Assembly: GCA_030068145.1 (NCBI GenBank)
Contig: JAPJBO010000407.1
Coordinates: 1-64,000, forward strand
Origin: Diplonema papillatum
Taxonomy: Eukaryota > Euglenozoa > Diplonemea > Diplonemida > Diplonemidae
Direction: 5' to 3'
Length of the DNA stretch: 64,000 nt
The notes under the pieces were generated by a model, which made no database searches, was not told the origin of the DNA, and saw only the letters and a program-made list of their open reading frames with translations. Each line of letters begins with the position of its first letter. Positions within the stretch are counted from its first letter, which is position 1. Position numbers and translations under genes: made by a program. Of the stretch, positions 31,760 through 44,555 are shown piece by piece.

Positions 31760-32690
31760 AGGTTCCGTTGTCGCCAGACTACTACCTACGAAGAGAAAGG
31801 GTCATGGCATACGTCGCGATACGTTTGCGTGTCACTTTCTGCAGACGCCCGGATGCCCATTTTTAGGCTGGCAGCACAGCAGCGAGGGCGATAGACTTTT
31901 AGCTTGGCGGCGGAGTGGGGAAGGTGGATGTGGTTTGTGCCGTGTGTCTGGAGAGTTGTAGGTTGGCAGGTTTTTAGAGTGCTTTGACGGGTTGAAGACC
32001 AGAGCGTGTGGGCGAGCTTAGCAAACCATCATCAGCGCGGAATGGATGCCGACAGGACAGTGATGTTAGTCTGATTTGGATGACGGATGTTCGTAGCTTG
32101 CCGTATCATACCGCGAGAGCACAGGACGTCGGTGTTCACGATGCACCCAGAAGACTGGATGAAAATACGCTAATTCTTGCCGAATTCATGGGAGCTCGAA
32201 AGTTCCCCAAAGTGCCTATTTTTGCGATCTTTCTTGCATTCTCTGGTCGTTCTGGGCGCCATTCTCACCAATCTTGGGGTCAGGTCTGTCAAAATAGGTG
32301 CGGAGTCAAAACCACACCACGGGATGCTCTAAAAGGGCCAAAAAACAGTTCTGGTCCTCTGCAAGCGGCCGAAAGGCTCCCAGACGCGTTCAACGCGTCG
32401 GTGCAGTGCGCGCGAGTCTACGACATTCAGGAGCATCGACACCCACAATAAAGAGTCCGTGTGACATCGGCCGAAGCTGCTTTGGGCACACCCTATGGCC
32501 ATCCTAAGGTCAGAAGTCTCTAGAACGGCTAAACCTTGCCCTCTCCTGGGCCAGGACCTCTTGCACTGGGAGGATCTAGTTGTGCTCCCCAGTCGTTCGA
32601 TGTTAAGCGCACAATTGCGCTTGGAAGGTTGCATTGCTGTTGGTGAAACTGTCTCGGGAGAAGCCCCCTACAACCGTGTCTGAGCAATCG
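31760..32690. other. intergenic stretch with family B scraps
   Basis: Pieces of family B appear at 32025-32060 (CATCATCAGCGCGGAA) and 32650-32690 (CCCCCTACAACCGTGTCTGA). Otherwise nothing recognisable. Confidence 0.35.
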
Positions 32691-32899
32691 ACTGAACTAC
32701 TCTCTTTGGGAGGTCGTTTTCGTCTTTTAGAGGTAAAGTTCGCTTGAGATTCCGGGATTGTAGGGGTCTTCGGATGACCTTGTGAAACAATAGGTGCTCG
32801 TGGATGGTGTGGTGATGCATATACACACCCACGAGGATGGTGCATAGGTCCTCAGGACCACATACAAAACCTTGTGTCTTTTTGGTAACAGGGGTTTAG

Positions 32900-33120
32900 A
32901 CCCAAAATACTCGAGGGACTGCCTTGTGCTCATTTCGAAGGAGGCTCGAGGGGGAGAAAACAATACAACTACAAAGTGGGTTTTTTGTTGAACGCTTACG
33001 CCCGCCACTAAACCCAGATTTACCTGTGTTTCGTGTGGGCTACAGCACATTTACCTCCTTTGATCTATCGCAACTGGCAGTCTCCTCAAGCATTTCCTAC
33101 AAAGCAGGTGCTTTAGGGGT
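32900..33120 (+). repeat. dispersed repeat family C, full length
   Basis: From AAATACTCGAGGGACTGCC to TTTCCTACAAAGCAGGTGCT, the best-preserved full copy in the window. Confidence 0.75.
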
Positions 33121-33565
33121 GCCCACTCCATAGGGGCTACAGTACAATTTTTTGTCCGGAAGCCAATTTTCAACATTTTAGTGATTTTGAGAGCGATTCC
33201 ACCCTAGGAACCGTTAGCAATCGCTTCAAAAACGTTTTAAACCCCCAGTCGGGGGACTGCGAGGCAGAAAACTGCGTTTTTAGGGGGTATTTCACGACGT
33301 TTGAGGTGGTTGCCACCACTTCCATTATAACACGAACAGAGGTGATTTAGCATACTTTCGCAATTAGTGTGCACCCTAGTCATCGAAATATCACTTTTGT
33401 GACCCTTAACACCCTTCCGAGCCAACTGGTACCCTATTGGCGGCAGTTTCGCCATCAGATCGCCTGTATCCGCCTTAGAATAGGTCGCGTCTACCCTAGG
33501 AGAACCCACGTCTACCCCACCGAAATCCACGTCTACCCCTGCGTGGGCACCCCTACTGCTTATAC

Positions 33566-35341
33566 CAGGGGACTTTAAAACCCCGGTCCCGGTGTCAGAC
33601 ACCGGGAAAACCCGGTGTGTCAAAAAAAGAGGAAAAAAAAAAGTCAGAAAATTTCTGGAAAAAAAAAATATCCAGATTTCTGTTTTGTCACTGAGTAGGC
33701 GGGAAATTTTCTCGTGGAAACTACTGGCGGAAATTTCTTTTGTGGAATACTGTTAGTAGAAATTTCCTCTCACGACAGAAAAGTGATGGAAATTTTCTCG
33801 TGGCGGAAACCTGGCGGAAATTTGTCTCGTGGCGGAAACCTGATGGAAATGTTCTCGTGGAAACTACTGTCGGAAATTTCTTTCGTGGAAAACTGTTGAT
33901 GGAAACTTTTCTCACGACAGAAAACTGATGGAAATTTTCTCGTGGCGGAAACTACTGACGGAAATTTTCTCGTGGCGGAAACTACTGACGGAAATTTCTC
34001 TCGTGACGGAAACCGATGATGGAAATGTTCTCGTGAAAACTACGCGGAAATTTGTTTCGTGGGAAACTGGTGGTGGAAATTTCTCGCGTGACAGAAAACT
34101 GGTGGAAATTTTCTCGAGGCGAAAGCTACTGGCGGAAATTTCTCTCGTGGTGGAAACCTGGTGGAAATGTTCTCGTGGAAACTACTGGCGGAAATTTCTG
34201 TGTGGAATACTGTTGGTGGAAATTTTCTCTCACGACAGAAAACTGATGGAAATTTCTCGTGGCGGAAACTACTGTCGGAAATTTCTCTCGTGACGGAAAC
34301 CGATGATGGAAATGTTCTCGTGAAAACTACGCGGAAATTTGTTTCGTGGGAAACTGGTGGTGGAAATTTCTCTCGTGACAGAAAACTGGTGGAAATTTTC
34401 TCGAGGCGAAAGCTACTGGCGGAAATTTCTTTGTGGAATACTGTTGGTGGAAATTTTCTCTCACGACAGAAAAGTGATGGAAATTTTCTCATGGCAGAAA
34501 CCACCGGCGGAAATTTCTTTCACGGGAAGCTTGGCGGAAAACTTTTCTAACAGAAATTGTTGGTGGAAATGTTTTCTAAAGGAACCCATTGGTGGAAATT
34601 TCTCGTGGCAGAAACCTGATGGAAAAAATCTTCTCAGAGCAGAAACCACCGGCGGAAATTTCTTTCACGGAAAACTGTTTTGCGATCTTCGTACTTAGCT
34701 GGCTGGCCAGAAAGGCGCCAAAAATTTTCCGCGCCTGCGGCGCAGGTATTTATTTTGGCTGAGTATCTTTTGTAATGGGGCTACCGCATTATTTGCTCTT
34801 TCTGTTCACAGTGTTCCACCGTGGACGAAAACCTGCTGCAGCCGGTGAACAACCAACAAGTTCCCGTCCATCTGTTTAGCTGTAAGTGCGACCGTCAAAA
34901 TTTCCGCGCCTGCGGCGCAGGTTTAATTGACATGTCAGCCAACCTAGTTGTGACGAGCCACCCTACTGCCCATCTGCTTTGATCCGTAAGTGCGACCGTT
35001 TAAAAGTTTCCGCGCCTGCGGCGCAGGGCTCCTTTAAGAAACACAAAACCGCCACAAGAAGAGTTGCTGGATCGGTCTTCGCCAAAAGGTGGCTCACCAC
35101 CACAAAATATATCGCTGCGCGGGCAGGTCTCCCCCCACCCGAAGCGTCAAGACAGCCTACTGTGCGGGTCGGGGCTACAGTAGGGTCACCGCTGAATGCC
35201 GTGTGATTCCCCAAAACCCCGGTTTACAGCGCAGATTTTCGTCCCAAGGCATCCCTGCTGCCAAAAAAAATTGACCTCACACCGGGTTTTTGGCTGACAC
35301 CGGGTTTTCCGCCCCAACCCCCAAACTGTTAAAGACCCCTG
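33566..35341 (+). mobile_element. non-autonomous hAT-like transposon, copy 2
   Basis: Terminal inverted repeats CAGGGGACTTTAAAA and (right end, inverted) CAGGGGTCTTTAACA. Perfect 8-bp target duplication GCTTATAC at 33558-33565 and 35342-35349. It is inverted relative to copy 1 and shares all its landmarks: the CCCGGTGTC motifs inside each end, three GCGCCTGCGGCGCAGG palindromes on one side, and a block of GGAAATTTCTCTCGTGGCGG-type repeats (33700-34670) that is longer here. There is no transposase, so mobility would need one supplied elsewhere. The target duplication shows a real insertion rather than a segmental inversion. Confidence 0.85.
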
Positions 35342-35349
35342 GCTTATAC

Positions 35350-35380
<31 letters not shown>

Positions 35381-36670
35381 CCCATTTTTTCTGGAAAGAA
35401 ATTGGGTTTAAAAAAAATGGAACTAATACTGAGGTGAATTTTGATGAAGTTGAGCAAAAAAAAAAAAAATCCAATTTTTTTTCTTGGGGGCCGTCGGCCC
35501 CGCGGCAGCGTTTACCAAAAAGACACAAGGTTTTGACCCTGCATGATACCATCTCAACATCCCTGATATCCAGCGGGTGGACGGATACGTTTGTGCTGGA
35601 TACCACCAGCATGCCACGATACCACACCAGCTGTCACAGTTTCACTGAGGGAGTTGATGCACCACGAAAGTCGAATAGAGAACTCACACAGCCTTCAGTG
35701 GTTCAAAGAAAATTTCAAGTTTTCCCACCCTCCCTAACCCCCCGGTGACCTCGCCCAAGCTCGTTTCCCCGGGTTAAGGCAGTCACTCAACATTCCCTTG
35801 CGCTAGTGCTATCAGTTACAAAGACTTGTTCTTACATTTCCCTTTCTTCTAAAGGCAATTCTCGTCAGACAATACGAAGAGCAGAATCCTAGTGGATGGT
35901 GGGTAGTGTGTACACACACACCCAGGGTTCTGGCGTTTGTATGCTAGCGCTCAGAGCAAGCAAGGGCTCTGTGGGCGTGGGTTGTTTCGTCAAGTGGCGG
36001 GATAGAAGGGAAATTACCTTATTTCAGCCTAAACGAGCATCCGACCAGTTATTTTGGATTTCCCGAGCATTTTAGGACCACCTGAGTGGTAGGTTTCGAG
36101 TTTTGGGTTTGCTGGGGGCCCCCCTTTTTCCGGCAAATCAGGGGTCTTTCACGGTCCTTACACTTTTCTAGCGTTTATTGTGGTTTAGAGGTTCGGTGTG
36201 TTAGGGTCTCCGGTTGACCATTGAGGCTGTGAGGCGGGTGGTATGAGGGTAGTGTTTTCGTTATTTGTCACCGGCTAACCATGTCCGGGGCGGTTTGTGA
36301 CCGACGCCAAGTTCTTGCTGGTTCTAATCATGTGCAGACGTGCCCGGGAAGTGTTCCCTGGACTATTTAGGTAAGGTCTCGCGTCGAAGAGTGAAAAAGC
36401 GCGTCGTTTCGTTGAAGAAAGGGTGCAATCGAACGACGCCTCGCCTTTGAGCCTGAAGGGCATTTGCTTCTTTTCCTGCCCTTTCTGCCTGAGCCACACG
36501 GCGGGAAGTCCTTTCAAGCCGAGGAAATGGGTGCGCAAGACTTGCTTTGTAGGAAAAGGCTCCAGCTGCGAGCTACAAACTTACAAAGGGAGGAGCACGC
36601 TGTAGCCCCCCCCCACACGCAACACTGGGATGAACCGGAATTTGTTGCCGGGGTTTATTGTAGCTGGCAG
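35350..36670. other. intergenic stretch, no gene recognised
   Basis: A-runs at 35349-35373 and 35456-35469. A CAGGGGTCTTT motif at 36142 followed by sequence like the extra 200 bp of hAT-like copy 1 (GTCTCCGGTTGACC, 36210) suggests a decayed relative. Frames at 36275-36605 are short and unconvincing. Confidence 0.35.
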
Positions 36671-36679
36671 GTTTCTCCT

Positions 36680-36880
36680 TACACCACCGTGTGTTGTTTC
36701 TCACTCAGGACTTTGACCTGTTGTGTTTGTGTGATTTGTCGTGTAGGGGTAGACCCGCAAGACCTCACGTCCGTTCAACACGTGGTTCGGTAGTTACAGC
36801 ACTTGGGATCCCTTCTGTTTTTTGTCGGGCAGCATCGTCGAGCATTTCTTTCAAGCTGGCGCATATGTCAAAAAATAGTA
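36680..36880 (+). repeat. dispersed repeat family G, truncated
   Basis: Begins at CTTACACCACCGTGTG and runs to the AAGCTGGCGCATATGT end; the left 90 bp are missing. Confidence 0.7.
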
Positions 36881-38014
36881 TGGGGCGCTTTCTTTTGTTT
36901 GTGCGCATCAGCGATAAGTTTCGTTCAGCGCTGCCAACTACTTAGTTTGAGCACCAACAATGCATTGTTAACACAAGAAAATGCACCGGCTGCGGAACTC
37001 TGCGTCTTTTTCGTCCAACTCCTTTCATTGTTAGTTGTTGAAAAGAAGGAAAAACGACGAAGTGGGTTCTAATTAACTGGATTACGGCAAAGTGGATTAG
37101 AATCTACTTTGTCGCCAATCCACACAGGGGAATGAAAAGCAAGAAAAGAGAAACGTTTCTGCAAAGAACCGACGAAGGATCCCGCACACAAAACGGGTGA
37201 GCGCGGCCTCCGGGAGGCCCACCCTTTTGAATGCATTGTTGAGCCGGCCCATCCCCTCGTGATAGACCGTGATAGACCGAAGAATACAGCACCGGGCAAT
37301 TCGATGCAGCTCTAGGGACTAGAGATGGACCTGATAGCCCGTGGTGGACCGTGATAAACAGCGGCAGGCACTTCGATGCAGTTTCAAGAGATAGGGACGG
37401 AGCGGTTCAATTGTGGAGGTTGCCAGCCGAACATCCGCGGGTTCGGGGTCTTACGGATGTGCATGTAGACAGATTCTTGTTTGCGACCGACGACTCGACA
37501 TGAGCACTGAATTGGCTGCTGCTGCAGTCGGTTCGCGCCTGACAGAGCGCAAGCGCCGGACACGCGCCGAAATCCCGTGGTCCTGGTGGCCGCAGACCGA
37601 GATCCTCATCGTCGTCTTGTGGACCATCTCGCAGTCGCCGCTGTTGTACAGCGGAGACATGAGGCTGGTATCAGGTTTCCTTTCTTCTTGCCCCCCCCCT
37701 TGAGGGCCTGACAAACCAGACTCACACCGCTGTCTGCAGACAGACGAGTCGGTGCTAGTCACCTAAGTGACGATTCTGACTAGACTACCGCCACAGATGC
37801 ATTCTAACACCCAAACGCTCCCGGCACATAGCACGGTCTATCCACAGCGCAGTGCAGCGCACAACAAGATGCAGTGCACAACTCGGTACAGTAAGCAACG
37901 CTTAAGGTGCAGTGCTCACGTGCAAGCGTGTGGCAAACCGACAAGAAGCGAAGGCTGATCGATGCGAAGAGAGCTATCCAGCCGCAGGCCACTTGTGCGC
38001 GGACGCAGCCAGTA
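36881..38014. other. SCYL2 downstream region
   Basis: Contains a family E copy (37240-37400) and a short inverted family B piece (37703-37742). The last few hundred bases before 38015 probably hold the 3' UTR of the minus-strand SCYL2 gene. No poly(A) signal could be assigned with confidence. Confidence 0.4.
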
Positions 38015-40208
38015 CTAAAAGAAGCTGTTGAACAAGTCTCCTGAGTTGCTGTTGTTGTTGGTGCTGTTGTTGTTGCTGGCTGTGGCGTCCCCCCACGAGC
38101 CCCAAGCGTCTGTTGCCTGCTGTTGTTGGGGCGGTTGCTGCTGCTGCTGCCGCTGCTGCTGCTGTTGTTGTTGGCCCGTCTGCTGTGTCGTCGCCGCCGG
38201 CGAGCCGGCAGAACCGAAGAAGTCCCAATCGCTCGGCGCAGACGAAGCGCTGCCCCCACCAGACGACACGGCGCCCGCCGGTTGCTTGCCGCTCCCGAAG
38301 GAAGCCCACTCATCCCCGCCGCCCGAAGGAGCCGGGAACGCGGCCACCAACGAAGGCGCCTCGCTCCTCTTGTACGGATCGCACACTTCAGACGGCAGCA
38401 GACCTTTGCCGACCGTCTTCTTACTCGCGGTGAGCCAAGGCGTCGGATCTGCTTTGTCCCGCGCAAGCTCGACCGTATCCTTTAGATCCGCCAGCGCGTC
38501 TGCCTTCCCGGCGGAAGCAGCGGCGGCTGCGTTGCCCTGCCGGCCAGAAGCACCAAAAGCAGCAGGCCCCGGCCCTGGGCTCTTCGGCGCCGCACACCGG
38601 GCGCCCCCGAAGCCTCCGAGAGATGCGGCGGGGGCCCCAAAACTGCCGCCCGCACCCGCTGTGGCGAAGGGCGCGTCGCCGAAGCCACTTCCTCCCAGGG
38701 GCTGCTTGGGCTCGCCGAAGGCGCCGAAAGAGGCGGCGGGAGCTCCAACACTCGTCAGCCCGCTACCGCTGCCGCCGCCCGCCGTGGGGAAGGGTGCGTT
38801 CGGACCCTGCCCGTCGCCGAAGCCACCACTCCCCCCCACGGGCTGTTTGGGCTCGCCGGAGGCGCCGAAAGAGGCGGCGGGAGCCCCAATACTACCGCTG
38901 CCGCCGCCCGCCGTGGGGAAGGGCGCGTTAGGACCCTGCCCGTCGCCGAAGCCACCACTCCCCCACACGGGCTGCTTGGGCCCGCCGGAGGCGCCGGCGA
39001 CGGAGGAAGAGGAGGCGGAACCCCCAGGGAAGGCACCGTTGGCACCCGGCGGCGCCGCGCGCAGCGGCATGTCGTCCTGCCAGTCTTCCCGGGCCGGCGC
39101 ACCGCCGGGAGCTGGATTTTCCCCGGTCGGCTTGGCGGGCGCCGGCTGCTGCGGGCGGCCGCCGTCGAACTCTGCGAGTTTTTTGGCCTTCACGGCAGCG
39201 AGCAGCGCCGCCGCGATGTCGTGTGCGGCGACGAACGCCTGCGGGTCCCCCGCCTGCGGCAAAATGGGCAGCATCCGGGGCAGCACCGCGTTCGCTATCA
39301 GCGAGGCATCCCAGTGGCGGGCGCCGGCCGAGAAGTACTTCACGAGTCTGTCCCTGATTTTCGGGTCGGTCTCCCCGGCGACGCCACGCGCCGCCGCCGG
39401 CAGCACGACGTCCTTCGTGTTCGCGTGCGACGTCAAGTGCACCAGCGCGGTGAGGATCTCGCACGAGACGCACCGGATGTCGCTGTCCGGGTGCCGCTGC
39501 ATAGCGGCCGCGATCTTCGGGACGATCTGCGCATTCACGTGCTCGGAGTCGATCCCGTTCGAGTCCAACGACAGCTTTTTGATGACGTTCAGCAGCCCGA
39601 CCGACGCGTTTCCCTGCAGCTGCCGACAGACGAACGGGACGACGACGGTTTTGACCTGCTCAGCCGTGCACTTCGAAGCGATGTCAACCAGCCTTTGCAG
39701 CAGCAGCGCGGCGATTTGCGGCGAAGTCGTCGAGAACATGGGCGTGAGGAAGGGCAGGAGGAGGGTCTCGAACTGATCGGGTTCAAGTACCGGGACGCAA
39801 CGGAGGATCAGCGGGAGGAGGTAGTACCGAAGGTTGTCCTCGGCCGCGAACTGGGAGAGCAGCGCGGGGAGCACCTTGAGGCGGACGATGCGGTTGTTGT
39901 ACTGCTCGATCGCGTTGTACAGGTCCTTGAAGAATTTGATCTTCGCCTCGGCCGCCTTCTCCGGGAGCTTCGAGAGGTAGATGAGGCACTTGATCGGCAG
40001 CTGCGTGAACAGCGGCGCGTTCTGCAGCATCGTCTCGACCGCGGAGCCGGCCCGGGCCGACGACACCAGGCGGAACACAGTGGCCGCGGCCTTCTCTCCG
40101 CAGTGCGCGGTTAGTGCGTTGACCACCGCCGGGTTGGTCAGGCTCGACACCCGCAGGTGGTACGCCGAGACGTTGGCGCCGTTGTTGGTGTTGTTGATGA
40201 GTTGCGTT
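38015..40208 (-). CDS. SCYL2: SCYL2-like protein, exon 2 (HEAT repeats and trafficking tail)
   Basis: The 3' exon of the gene whose first exon is 44716-45563. Intron acceptor CAG at 40209-40211; stop TAG at 38015. The exon gives 731 further codons, for a protein of 1013 residues. First 350 residues: HEAT-like helical repeats typical of SCY1 proteins (FFKDLYNAIEQYNNRIVRLK, VLPALLSQF, LLPLILRCVPVLEPDQFETL). Then a disordered part with three imperfect copies of a 35-residue Gly/Phe/Pro repeat (KQPVGGSGGFGDGQGPNAPF), Gln runs, and short motifs of the DPY, WDFFG and SFF type that could bind clathrin adaptors. SCYL2 (CVAK104) works in clathrin-dependent traffic between trans-Golgi and endosomes. 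The long plus-strand frame opposite is a GC-rich shadow. Confidence 0.85.
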
Positions 40209-40284
40209 CTGTGCGTTGGGTTGTACGCATGCATTGTGTGCCTAGACACACTGCGGTTTGTGCGGTCGGATGCTCGTTTAGGCT

Positions 40285-40560
40285 GAAAATACTCGACGTA
40301 GCTGCTTCGACTCCGAACGGAAGGGAGGAAATATAGAGGCAGAGGGGCAAATACAATACAAACACAATCTGATTTTGTTCTTCGCTTACACCACCGTGTG
40401 TCGGTTTCTCACTCAGGACTTTTGACCTGTTGTGTTTGTGTGTAGACCCGCATGACCTCACGTCCGTTCAACACGTGGTTCGGTAGTTACAGCACTTGGG
40501 ATCCCTTCTGTTCTTTGTCGGGCAGCATCGTCGAGCATTTCCTTTCAAGCTGGCGCTTAT
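40285..40560 (+). repeat. dispersed repeat family G within the SCYL2 intron
   Basis: Near-complete copy, missing about 20 bp (the TTTGTCGTGTAGGGG part), antisense to the host gene. Confidence 0.75.
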
Positions 40561-40597
40561 GTACGCAGAATGTGAAAACAAGCCCGAAAGCAACTAA

Positions 40598-41222
40598 CCA
40601 CAAGGCTTTTCCTATTGGAAAAACATCAGAACCCCAAAAAGCAGCCACAAAAAACAGCCCGACTGGCACCGAACCCCAGAAACATTCGGAGACCCCCGAA
40701 GATGATGCAGATGAAGGCTTTTCCTATTAGAAAAACATCAGAACCCCAAAAAGCAGCCACAAAAAACAGCCCGACTGGCACCGAACCCAGAAACATTCGG
40801 AGACCCCCGAAGATGATGCAGATGAAGGCTTTTCCTATTGGAAAAACATCAGAACCCCAAAAAGCAGCCACAAAAAACAGCCCGACTGGCACCGAACCCC
40901 AGAAACATTCGGAGACCCCTGAAGATGATGCAGATGAAGGCTTTTCCTATTCCCAGAAACATTCGGAGACCCCCCGAAGATGATGCAGATGAAGGCTTTT
41001 CCTATTGGAAAAACATCAGAACCCCAAAAAGCAGCCACAAAAAAACAGCCCGACTGGCTCCGAACCCCAGAAACATTCGGAGATCCCCGAAGATGATGCA
41101 GGTGAAGGCTTTTCCTATTGGAAAAACATCAGAACCCCAAAAAGCAGCCACAAAAAAACAGCCCGACTGGCTCCGAACCCCAGAACCATTCGGAAACCCC
41201 CGAAGATGATGCAGATGTGGGT
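40598..41222 (+). repeat. 112-bp tandem repeat, about five and a half units
   Basis: Units contain AAAACATCAGAACCCCAAAA, ACAGCCCGACTGGC and CGAAGATGATGCAGATGAAG. One unit is internally deleted at 40940-40960. Small A-run differences change the frame between units. Intronic. Confidence 0.9.
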
Positions 41223-41569
41223 GGTGCAGCTGCAAGTGCATTTCGCACAATCGTGATTGAGGACCACGCGTCCACCGTGCACAGTACAATGTGCATTGTG
41301 TATTGTGCATGCGCATTGCGCTGTACGTGTACTGCGGACTGTGCAGTGGGTGCTCGCTCATGCTCAATTCAAATCGGGACCAATTTACCCGGGGCACTTT
41401 GCTTTGTAGCAGACGCGAACGATGCGTCTGTCTTCAATCATTCTGCGCTTCGTGGCCGGTCCAACGCTGCTCTCGCCGCACACTCAGCATCTCCTGTGTC
41501 GACCGTGTAAGATTTGTAGTTTATGAGCTGGATACTTTTCTTTTTGTATAAACATCTGCTTTGTAGGAA

Positions 41570-41760
41570 ATACTTGAAGAGGCTGCCAGCTGCAAAAGAT
41601 CAAGGAGGTAAATGTGCTGCAGCCCACACGAAACACAGGTGAATCTGGGTTCAGTGGCGGGCGTAAGCGTTCAACAAAAAAGACCCACTTTGGAGTTGGA
41701 TTGTTTCTCCCCTCTAGCCTCCTTCGAAGTAAGCACAAGGCAGCCCCTCGAGCATTTTCA
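41570..41760 (-). repeat. dispersed repeat family C, inverted, in the SCYL2 intron
   Basis: Well-preserved inverted copy from the TTTCCTACAAAGCAG end to AAAATGCTCGAGGGGC. Two direct pieces follow at 42050-42125 and 44428-44555 in the same intron. Confidence 0.75.
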
Positions 41761-42559
41761 AGTTCCAGGCAACTGAACCTCAGGCTGCAGCACCGAAGGC
41801 CGCCTATGCTGTAGCGGGACGAATTCACATCTCGGGGTTGTCATAGTGGTCGAGAGACGTGGCTCGGGCCCAGCCAGGGTGGTAAAGTGGCGGTGGTTTT
41901 CGGCACTTAAAAGTGGTAGGCATGCACCAACCTGATTATCCCTCTTGTGTACAATACGTGTGGTGCCGGGCAGCGGGAGCTCGACGCCGCGCAGCGCGAG
42001 TCGAGCTGGCCGCGCTCAGCGAGGAGTACCGGAAGAAAACGGCAGTCAAAAATACTCGAGGGGCTGCCTTGTGCTCATTTCGGAGGAGGCTAGAGGGGGA
42101 GAAAACAATACAACTACAATGGTGTGGTCGGTGGGCCAGTTCCCCGTAGTTCCCCCGTAGTTCAACATGGGGGGGGGGGTGTCTTTTTTTTTTTTTTCGT
42201 TTCTTGTTTTTTTGCTGAGTGCTTCAGGGATGCGGCCTTGGGTCCTGGAGAGCATTTCTGAGCTACTTTGCACGTTTTCGTCACAAAATAAGGACAATTT
42301 CGGGTAATTCGAGCGTATCAAGATCAAAGACCCCAGGAGACAAGCCACCTGGTCCAGGCCAAAATCGGTGAATTTCGGGGGGTAATTCCTTTGTGGCGAT
42401 CACTTTGTGCAGTCGGCCCTGGCGAAGGTGGGGCGGAAGAGCTACAAAGGTGCAGTATTACGGCCCCAACTTGCGCAGAGCGGCCATGTGCTATGCGTGC
42501 CCCGAAGAGGAAGGAATAGGATGAGAAGGAAGGACAGACTGGGAGTCACGGTTTGACAG

Positions 42560-43092
42560 GTAGTGACAGGATCAGCTGCGGTAAGGAGAGCAGGAAATGT
42601 TCTACCAGAGGCCCCGCGCCCGCCGGGTTTCGAAGCGATCGCGGGACCGGAGACCTTCGCGGCGGTCGGAGGAGAGAGGTGGTTCCGGGCGCTGCAGTAT
42701 TGGCTGGATGGGATGTGCTGGTCGGTGGCGGGTGACGTCTCGATGGCGGAGCTCGCCGTCGACTTTGAAGTGTGCACCAAACTGGATCTTCCGGGCAGTG
42801 TCGTAGCGACGACGGACGGGACACCGTTGAGCATGCGTGCGAGGGTACTCGCAAAACTTTTAAAAACCGTCGGGAATGCGCTGGAGCGAAACGGCGACGG
42901 ACCGCTTCTGCCAGACAGGAAACTGGAGAAGATAGGGTCGCTGAGAACGGTGGGAGCCCGGATCTTTTCCCTACGTACGGAGGTGGAAGGGCAGAGCGTG
43001 CGGCGAGATGGGCGGTGTTCAACGCTACGGAACACGAAAAGTGGAGTGAGCGGGTGTGCCACGAGCACCAGAAAGTGATGTGCGGCGTGTGA
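42560..43092 (+). pseudogene. decayed coding fragment in the SCYL2 intron
   Basis: About 175 codons of protein-like sequence on the strand opposite SCYL2. One frame runs from about 42563 to 42990 (WFRALQYWLDGMCWSVAGDV, MAELAVDFEVCTKLDLPG, ARVLAKLLKTVGNALERNG), then a frameshift near 42990 leads to NATEHEKWSERVCHEHQ and a stop at 43092. The W-x-EL-x-DFE style is, from memory and with low confidence, like C-terminal parts of protist retrotransposon polyproteins. The following kilobase (43350-44110) contains further short frames and may be more of the same element. Confidence 0.45.
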
Positions 43093-44427
43093 AAGCGCCG
43101 GTGCAGCAACCGGTGAACCTGGGCGAGCAATCGAAGAAGAAGCGAGGCACCAAACGCGCGCCTGAGCGCGACGATCAAGTTGAGCTAAAGAGGCGAAATA
43201 ATGACACATCACGTACGAAGAGATATCCGCGACACCGCAAATCGCCACAGATTATTTGCATTCTAACCCAAACTATCAGAGGCGGTCGCGGTCGAAGACG
43301 GCAACCCGAGCGAGGAGTAAGGTTGATAACCAGAATGACAGGTCATAATAATAATGGCCATGCTGAAGGCAAGGTTGCGTTGCAGGAGGAGAAACTGGTG
43401 CTTGGCCGAGGATAAGATGGCTATGGCGGCAGGGGCAGAACAGAGAGACAGCGAGTCCTTCTTGTGGGGTAGTCACGCCTTCGCAGTCCCAGGACCTCCG
43501 CCCACTTGCGTACAGCCGTCGACTGGCCTTTCCCAAGAGGACGAGTTGGAATGCAGGTACCATCTCCGGAGAGCTTCCGGGTTCTCCCAGAGTAGAGGAG
43601 CTGATGCAAACGCCACCTGGGCTTCTGAACGTGATTGCAGATCACCTTCTTGCCAAACCCAAGAGGGGTTGGAGTGTCGGAATGGCGCGCAAGGAGAGGC
43701 TCTGGCTTGTTTGCTTCTTTCGCTGGCGAGAGGGAGACTTCGGACACGGCAAAGCCTTCGGGTCTTCGGGCTCTGCATCCAGAGATCGTAGAGCAGTTTG
43801 CCGACAACAACATTAGCCTTGAATGGCATGCTGAGGGCATGCAGTTTATCAAGAACTTCTTATCAGCTTCCCTTCCATGCAGACACAAGTTGGACTCAAG
43901 CACATATTTTCTTCTATCACCGGACTCTTGATTGCGTGCTGCCAATTTTATCTGTGGGCTGTCCAAGACATCCTGCAGATCTCGATCGGCCAGGCCTCTG
44001 CCATCCGTCACGATAACGCGATTATTTTCAAGGGCCAGTACAAGCACGCAATGGTGGCAACTGAGCTTTTCGTTCAGTCCTCTTGGGGAACGTTGAAGGG
44101 GGCCCGGTAGCGAGCTTTACTTAGGTTCCTGCGAGCGTGAGCCAACCGACATCTGCGAGTCCTACGATAGCGTTCGAGTCTACTTTCCAGCGAATCCTTC
44201 ATGCCACGGCGTCACGAAAGCACCAACCCCGACACCCCGAAGGCTCCATTTTTCAAAAGGCTTGGCCCTTCTGTGGAAAGCCCAAGCAAGAGGAACCGTT
44301 TTGCTCACTCCAAAGCTCCCGGTTTGGTGGCGTTTGAAAAAATCCACTACAAAAAAAAAAAAAGACACCCCAAGGTCAGTTCCCCGTAGTTCCCCCGTAG
44401 TTCCCCCTGGCTATACCGACCACACCA

Positions 44428-44555
44428 TACAAAGTGGGTCTTTTTTGTTGAACGCTTACGCCCGCCACTAAACCCAGATTTACCTCTGTTACAGCACGTT
44501 TACCTCCTTTGATCTATCGCAACTGGCAGTCTCCTCAAGCATTTCCTACAAAGCA
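44428..44555 (+). repeat. family C fragment near the SCYL2 donor
   Basis: Right two thirds of family C from ACAAAGTGGGTCTTTTTTGT to TTCCTACAAAGCA, about 160 bp inside the intron from the splice donor. Confidence 0.7.

Noticed and set aside
23810..35341. One 11.5-kb inverted segmental duplication
   Set aside because: Each arm has its own 8-bp target duplication and inverted ends, so they are two separate transposon insertions.
38028..39776. 582-codon plus-strand frame opposite SCYL2 exon 2
   Set aside because: Pro/Ala/Ser-rich shadow of a GC-rich gene whose minus-strand product is clearly SCYL2.
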